From Larix kaempferi (lineage: Eukaryota > Streptophyta > Pinopsida > Pinales > Pinaceae), in contig BSBM01000825.1 of NCBI GenBank assembly GCA_027924585.1, positions 53,501 to 117,500 on the forward strand: a DNA stretch of 64,000 nt, written 5' to 3'. The position numbers and the translations under genes are program-made. The notes beneath the pieces are model-generated. The model was given only the letters and a program-made list of their open reading frames with translations. It made no database searches and was not told where the DNA came from. Numbering within the stretch: position 1 is the first letter of the stretch; the number at the start of each line of letters is the position of its first letter. Below, piece by piece: positions 60,228 to 64,000 of this stretch.

Positions 60228-62160
60228 ATATAAATACAATGCCCCCTAAATGTCGAGAACCAGAGAGCTATTTTCCACATAATAGTAAAATTACTACTTT
60301 ACTGCAAGGTGAGGAACATGGAGATCAAAATATTGAAGATTGAGTTATTAATGATCATATGGATAAAGATGATGTTATTGATACAAATGGAGAAGATGAG
60401 ATAAATAGATTGCTCCATTGGATGAGGACAAACTCCATGATATTCATGATGTTCCTCTACTCGAGAAGTCCCAAGAACCTCTTTATGAAGGCTCAACAAC
60501 AAATATTCTATTTGTTATATTGTTGTTGGTGACCTTGAAGGTTTTGAATGGTTTATCAAACACTTGTTTCACACAACTCCTAAGGTATGTAAAGTTGACT
60601 ATTTTCCTCTATTTTTAGTGTTAATTAATTCATAAATTAGGGATATGCAAATTTATGACTTATATTGTTTACATTTCATTGTTTTGTCAATGATGCAGAT
60701 TGTTGGATTAATTTCTATTACCAACATCAAATAATTTACCACGCACATGTCGAGAGGTATTCTTGATTATGAAAGAAATTGGAATGGAGTATCAAGCTAT
60801 TGATGCATGTCTTAATTATCATATTATATATTATGGACAATATGCATCAGAAAACAAATGCCCACAATGTGAAATTAGTATATATCGAACTGATCAAGTA
60901 ATAAAAAAGGCTTCTCACAATGTTCTTCATTATATTCCCATAATTCCACGTTTCCAACAACTATTCAGGTGCCAAAGTATAGCATAGTTTATGGATTCCA
61001 TGCAAAGAACATAAGTGAAGATGGTGTTCTTAGAATTCCCGCAGATGGTTTTGCATTGAATAACATTGAATAAAAATGGCCAATTTTTAAAAATGAACCT
61101 AGTAATGTTAGACTTTCATTGGCAGCTGATGGTTTCAATCCATTTGGAGAGCTTCGTTCTACTTACTCAGTGTGGCTTGTTTTCTTCATAAACAATAACC
61201 TTCCTCCTTTGATGTTGATAAAGAGAGAGCACACAATGTTGGCAATGAATATTCCGGGTATTTTTTTGAAAGTAATTATATTATTTCATTAATTTCTTTG
61301 TTTAATTGTTGCATGAGAACCCCTTTTATATATTGGGACATATAAATAAATAACATTGTATGTTGAATGATCAATTAGGTAAGTACCAAGTTAAATATAG
61401 GAATGTATATATTGAGCCTCTTATCGATGAGCTATTGAAGTTATGGGATGGCATCACTATGTATGACATCTCCAGACCAATAAGGCAGAAACAATTTTCG
61501 TTCCATGGAATACCTGCATGGACAATTCATGACGCTCTCGAGTTAACACATTTTTGTGATATGTAGCTTTCTGTTGCACGTCGTTAAAATTATATGTTTT
61601 TAAGGTAAATATCATGCATTTTTTTTAATTAATAATATTTTGACGCTATAACATTAATACATTATCTTCCAGGTCTTCAAACAAAGGGAAAATTGGCATT
61701 TCTGGTATGTGGTCCTAGGATAAAATATCGTCATTCAAGAATTTTAGCAAAGGAGGTGTTTGATGAGTACAAGCACTTCTTCCCTAAGAACCATAGGTAT
61801 TGAACTACCGAGAAAACAAAATTCAATGGTAAAGAAGAGAATGAAAAGAAACCACGAAGAATTACACCTCACCTATGGAAATTGGAATATAATAGAAATC
61901 GTCGAGGTATGCAAATTGTATATGTAGCATATATAAACATGTAATATTATGAATTTTATATTTTTACTAAATTTTCTCTACCATTGGTGTCATGAATTAT
62001 TGTTAATGTGTTTTCATTTATGTTTAATGAATGTCTTTAAGGCATGAATGGGATTCCACGAGGAATGAAGAGTTATCACATACAATTCAATAGGTTTCCT
62101 TATTACGAGCACCTACAAATAACTCATTTGTTCGATACAATGCATATCGGGAATAATGTA
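60228..62160 (+). pseudogene. CACTA transposase, TNP2 core
   Basis: TTTGTAG at 60221-60227 looks like a splice acceptor. Then: MPPKCREPESYFPHN, a stop near 60342, LEKSQEPLYEGSTTN and NGLSNTCFTQLL (60440-60580). A GT-AG intron follows (about 60583-60698), then EIGMEYQAIDACLNYHIIY, ENKCPQCEIS, KNISEDGVLRIPADGF, LSLAADGFNPFGELRS, NNLPP and MLAMNIPG. A second intron follows near 61257-61377, then YIEPLIDELLKLWDGI and FHGIPAWTIHDAL. Later come TKGKLAFLVCGPRIKYRHSR, TKFNGKEE and LFDTMHIGNNV, followed by a stop. AADGFNPFG and the .D.MHI..NV motif are hallmarks of TNP2-type CACTA transposases (PF02992). Several stops and at least two frame shifts make it non-functional as it stands. Confidence 0.9.
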
Positions 62161-63180
62161 ACATAAATGATATGGAAAATATTAGATGGAAGGACTGACA
62201 AAGATAAAATTGGAAAACATTGTAGTGACATTGCAGAAGCAAATCACGCATTGCAAAGTGTAATTATTTCCAATGCTGGAGATGGGGACCGAAATATTAG
62301 TCTTCCATGGTTATTGACAGAGCAACAAAGCAATGCTATAAAAGAGATCATTCAGAAAATAAGGTTTCCGACGGGGTTTTTGTTGAACATACAAAATATC
62401 TTAACAAAAAAAAGGTGATTTTGGTGGTGTTAAAACTCATGACTGGCATACATTCATTAAGGTAATTATTTACGTATATAATTTCCATTTAGTACATCCT
62501 TTTAGTAATTGTTCTCTCTTATTTGGAAACATTAAATATTGATTTTCTTTTTGCTATAGTACGTTCTACCTTTATCTCTCCCAGATAGATTTGACAACAA
62601 CATAAAACAAGTTATATCTGATCTTGGTAAATACATGAGGTAAGTAACAATTTATATGCATGAAAGTGTTTTTTCTCTTTGTTGCATAGCTTATTGACAT
62701 TATGTGTTTTACAACTTGGAACATTATTATATATTCCTCAATCTTGTTGATCACTGTTATTTTCTTGCATCATTTGTAGGTGGCTTTAATTTATATTGGA
62801 AGAGAGAAATTCCCCGTCTAATGTGTGAAATGCGAAAGTATTTACCTCCAGCATTTTTCAATGCACAAGAACACTATCTCATACACCAAGTTGAGGAGAT
62901 TGAATTGTGTGGACCTATAAAATAAGGGCCAATGTGGATGGTGGAAATGCATTTGAAGTCATTGAAGGCTTTTGTTAGATAAAGAGCACGTCTTGAGGGT
63001 TCTATAGTGCAGGGCTATATGGTATATCAATCCATGGTGTACATTAGTTAGTATCTTCCAAATTTAGTAAAAAATATCAATTCGCCTCGCATTTGGGATG
63101 TCAAATCCATCAACAAATTTGAAGGGGAGGTCCTATTGGGGAAAGGTGGAATGAGGAATGTGAAAGGTAATTGAATGGTG
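62161..63180 (+). pseudogene. CACTA transposase, DUF4218-like part
   Basis: The frame continues with MIWKILDGRTDKDKIGKH and LPWLLTEQQSNAIKEIIQ, then after a shift THDWHTFIK and YVLPLSLPDRFDN. After a probable intron (about 62642-62779) come REIPRLMCEMRKYLPPAFFN, AQEHYLIHQVEEIELCGPI, then MWMVEMHLKSLKAFVR, ARLEGS and QGYMVYQSM. The order L...E...PP.FF....HL..H...E....GP......ER....LK..VR...PEGS is that of the DUF4218 region found after the TNP2 core. Two stops (after CGPIK and after AFVR) are visible. Confidence 0.85.
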
Positions 63181-63349
63181 TATATTTAATTTATTATACA
63201 ATTAATTTTTCAATTTCATATATATATATATATATACATATAATACTCATGTAATTTTTATTATTCCATCAGTATTTTAAGGTAAACTTAATTTCCTTTA
63301 ATGATAGCTAATTTACAATTCTTAATTGTTATTTTTTCATATAGTTGGT

Positions 63350-64000
63350 CACGTGTGGTATGCACTACACTTATACATTGAAAACAATATTGATTGGATG
63401 GAGAAATGGATATAACGATGTACATAATTCTATGGTACATTATCATGGGAAGGGGTTAGTAAATTGATTAAAACAATGCATCGTTATCGAGAAGAATATC
63501 TCGGTGAACTTACGCAAAGGGAAATTGATTTGGCATGTGGTTTAAAAGATAAAAAGGCAAGTATATTTACCCTACTCATTTTTTTTGTTGTTTCCCATTA
63601 TATCAATGTATTTCTTTCATTTATTTCTTCTTATATATTTATTTACTGAGTCGAGCATGATGTAGTTGATACACCACAAGGCTATGTGGTGCAATGGTCA
63701 TAATTTTCGCATAAAAAAGTTGGATGACAAGAAGAAAACATTTGATTGTTGTATAACTACAGTTTTTCAAGTCACTAATGTTTCCTCTAGAAGTGACAAG
63801 CATCCAAAAGTATCTAAAAGTAGGTACTATGGTTATTTGGAAGATATAATTGAGCGTGAATTTAATTCCTTTAAAATAGTTCTGTTTGAGGTCAAATGGT
63901 ATAGGCTATGAATGAATGAATGTGATCCCGAAAGAACTGTTATTGAGCATGCCAATGGATTTACCATGGTCAATACAAGGGAACTTGAACCAAGTACAAA
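63350..64000 (+). pseudogene. CACTA transposase, DUF4216-like part, runs off the window
   Basis: Residues include TMHRYREEYLGELTQREIDLA, then after a further intron WCNGHNFRIKKLDDKKKTFD, VSKSRYYGYLEDIIEREFN, IVLFEVKWYRL, and after a stop NECDPERTVIEHANGFTMVN. YYG.L.DIIE....F..VLF...W is the pattern of the DUF4216 domain, the next part of these transposases. The end and the right terminus of the element are beyond 64000. Confidence 0.75.

Larger units (their letters stand above)
48291..64000 (+). mobile_element. CACTA transposon, left end to beyond the window
   Basis: It starts CACTACAAGGAAAA with TGTAGCGGAGG and TAGCGGAGGCGAGCG just inside, then the CGCACCGGTGCG motif region, the 40-bp minisatellite, an AT microsatellite, and a TNP2-like transposase gene on the plus strand. 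NA2 is inserted at 51210-60207. The right terminus is not in the window. CACTA elements move by cut and paste using a transposase acting at CACTA ends. This copy's transposase has stops and frameshifts and is probably inactive. Confidence 0.85.

Overview
The window looks like nuclear DNA of a land plant with a repeat-rich genome. Evidence: Ty3-type LTR retrotransposons with primer-binding sites for plant initiator-Met tRNA and for an Arg-type tRNA, a CACTA (En/Spm-type) DNA transposon with an intron-containing TNP2-like transposase, AT-rich spacers, and one broken copy of a plant aquaporin exon. I cannot name the species. I see no intact host gene, no RNA gene and no CRISPR array. Nearly everything from about 10 kb to the right edge is nested mobile DNA.

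Layout. 1-10063: AT-rich DNA with a broken SIP1-like aquaporin exon (1690-1939, minus), a small non-autonomous LTR element (4117-6061, minus), a weak S1-domain-like remnant (7689-7954) and a fragment of CACTA-type repeat (545-870). 10064-16699: a decayed Ty3 element, here called R1 (847-bp LTR, Arg-type PBS, zinc-knuckle and integrase-end remnants, and an extra RNase H downstream), most like the Tat/Ogre lineage. 17407-19010: the left 1.6 kb of a CACTA transposon. 19011 onward: a second copy of the segment 15085-19010, split by later insertions and continuing at 46745-49887. 48291-64000: the longer CACTA element, whose transposase gene runs off the right edge.

Insertions inside the second copy. 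A Ty3 chromovirus-like element (20215-35379, plus; gag, protease, RT, RNase H, integrase, all broken) landed 10 bp into the R1 3' LTR. A 9.4-kb non-autonomous element, NA1 (22409-31856, minus), then landed between protease and RT. A block made of part of the NA1 LTR, the Ty3 pol half, the Ty3 3' LTR and part of the R1 LTR was then repeated in tandem three times (30213-35930, 35931-41603, 41604-47292), with the same junction each time. A second non-autonomous element, NA2 (51210-60207, minus), with a perfect 5-bp target duplication, sits inside the CACTA transposase gene, probably in an intron.

The order of events can be read from the nesting: R1 and CACTA first, then the 3.9-kb tandem duplication, then Ty3, then NA1, then the 5.7-kb triplication. 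NA2 inserted separately. No coding sequence looks functional. The most unusual structures are the junction-sharing triplication, the palindromic subterminal motif of the CACTA element, the three clusters of tandem repeats in the leader of NA2, and the way both large non-autonomous elements keep only the last codons of a chromodomain next to the polypurine tract. Percent identities and ages were not computed; statements about similarity are by eye.
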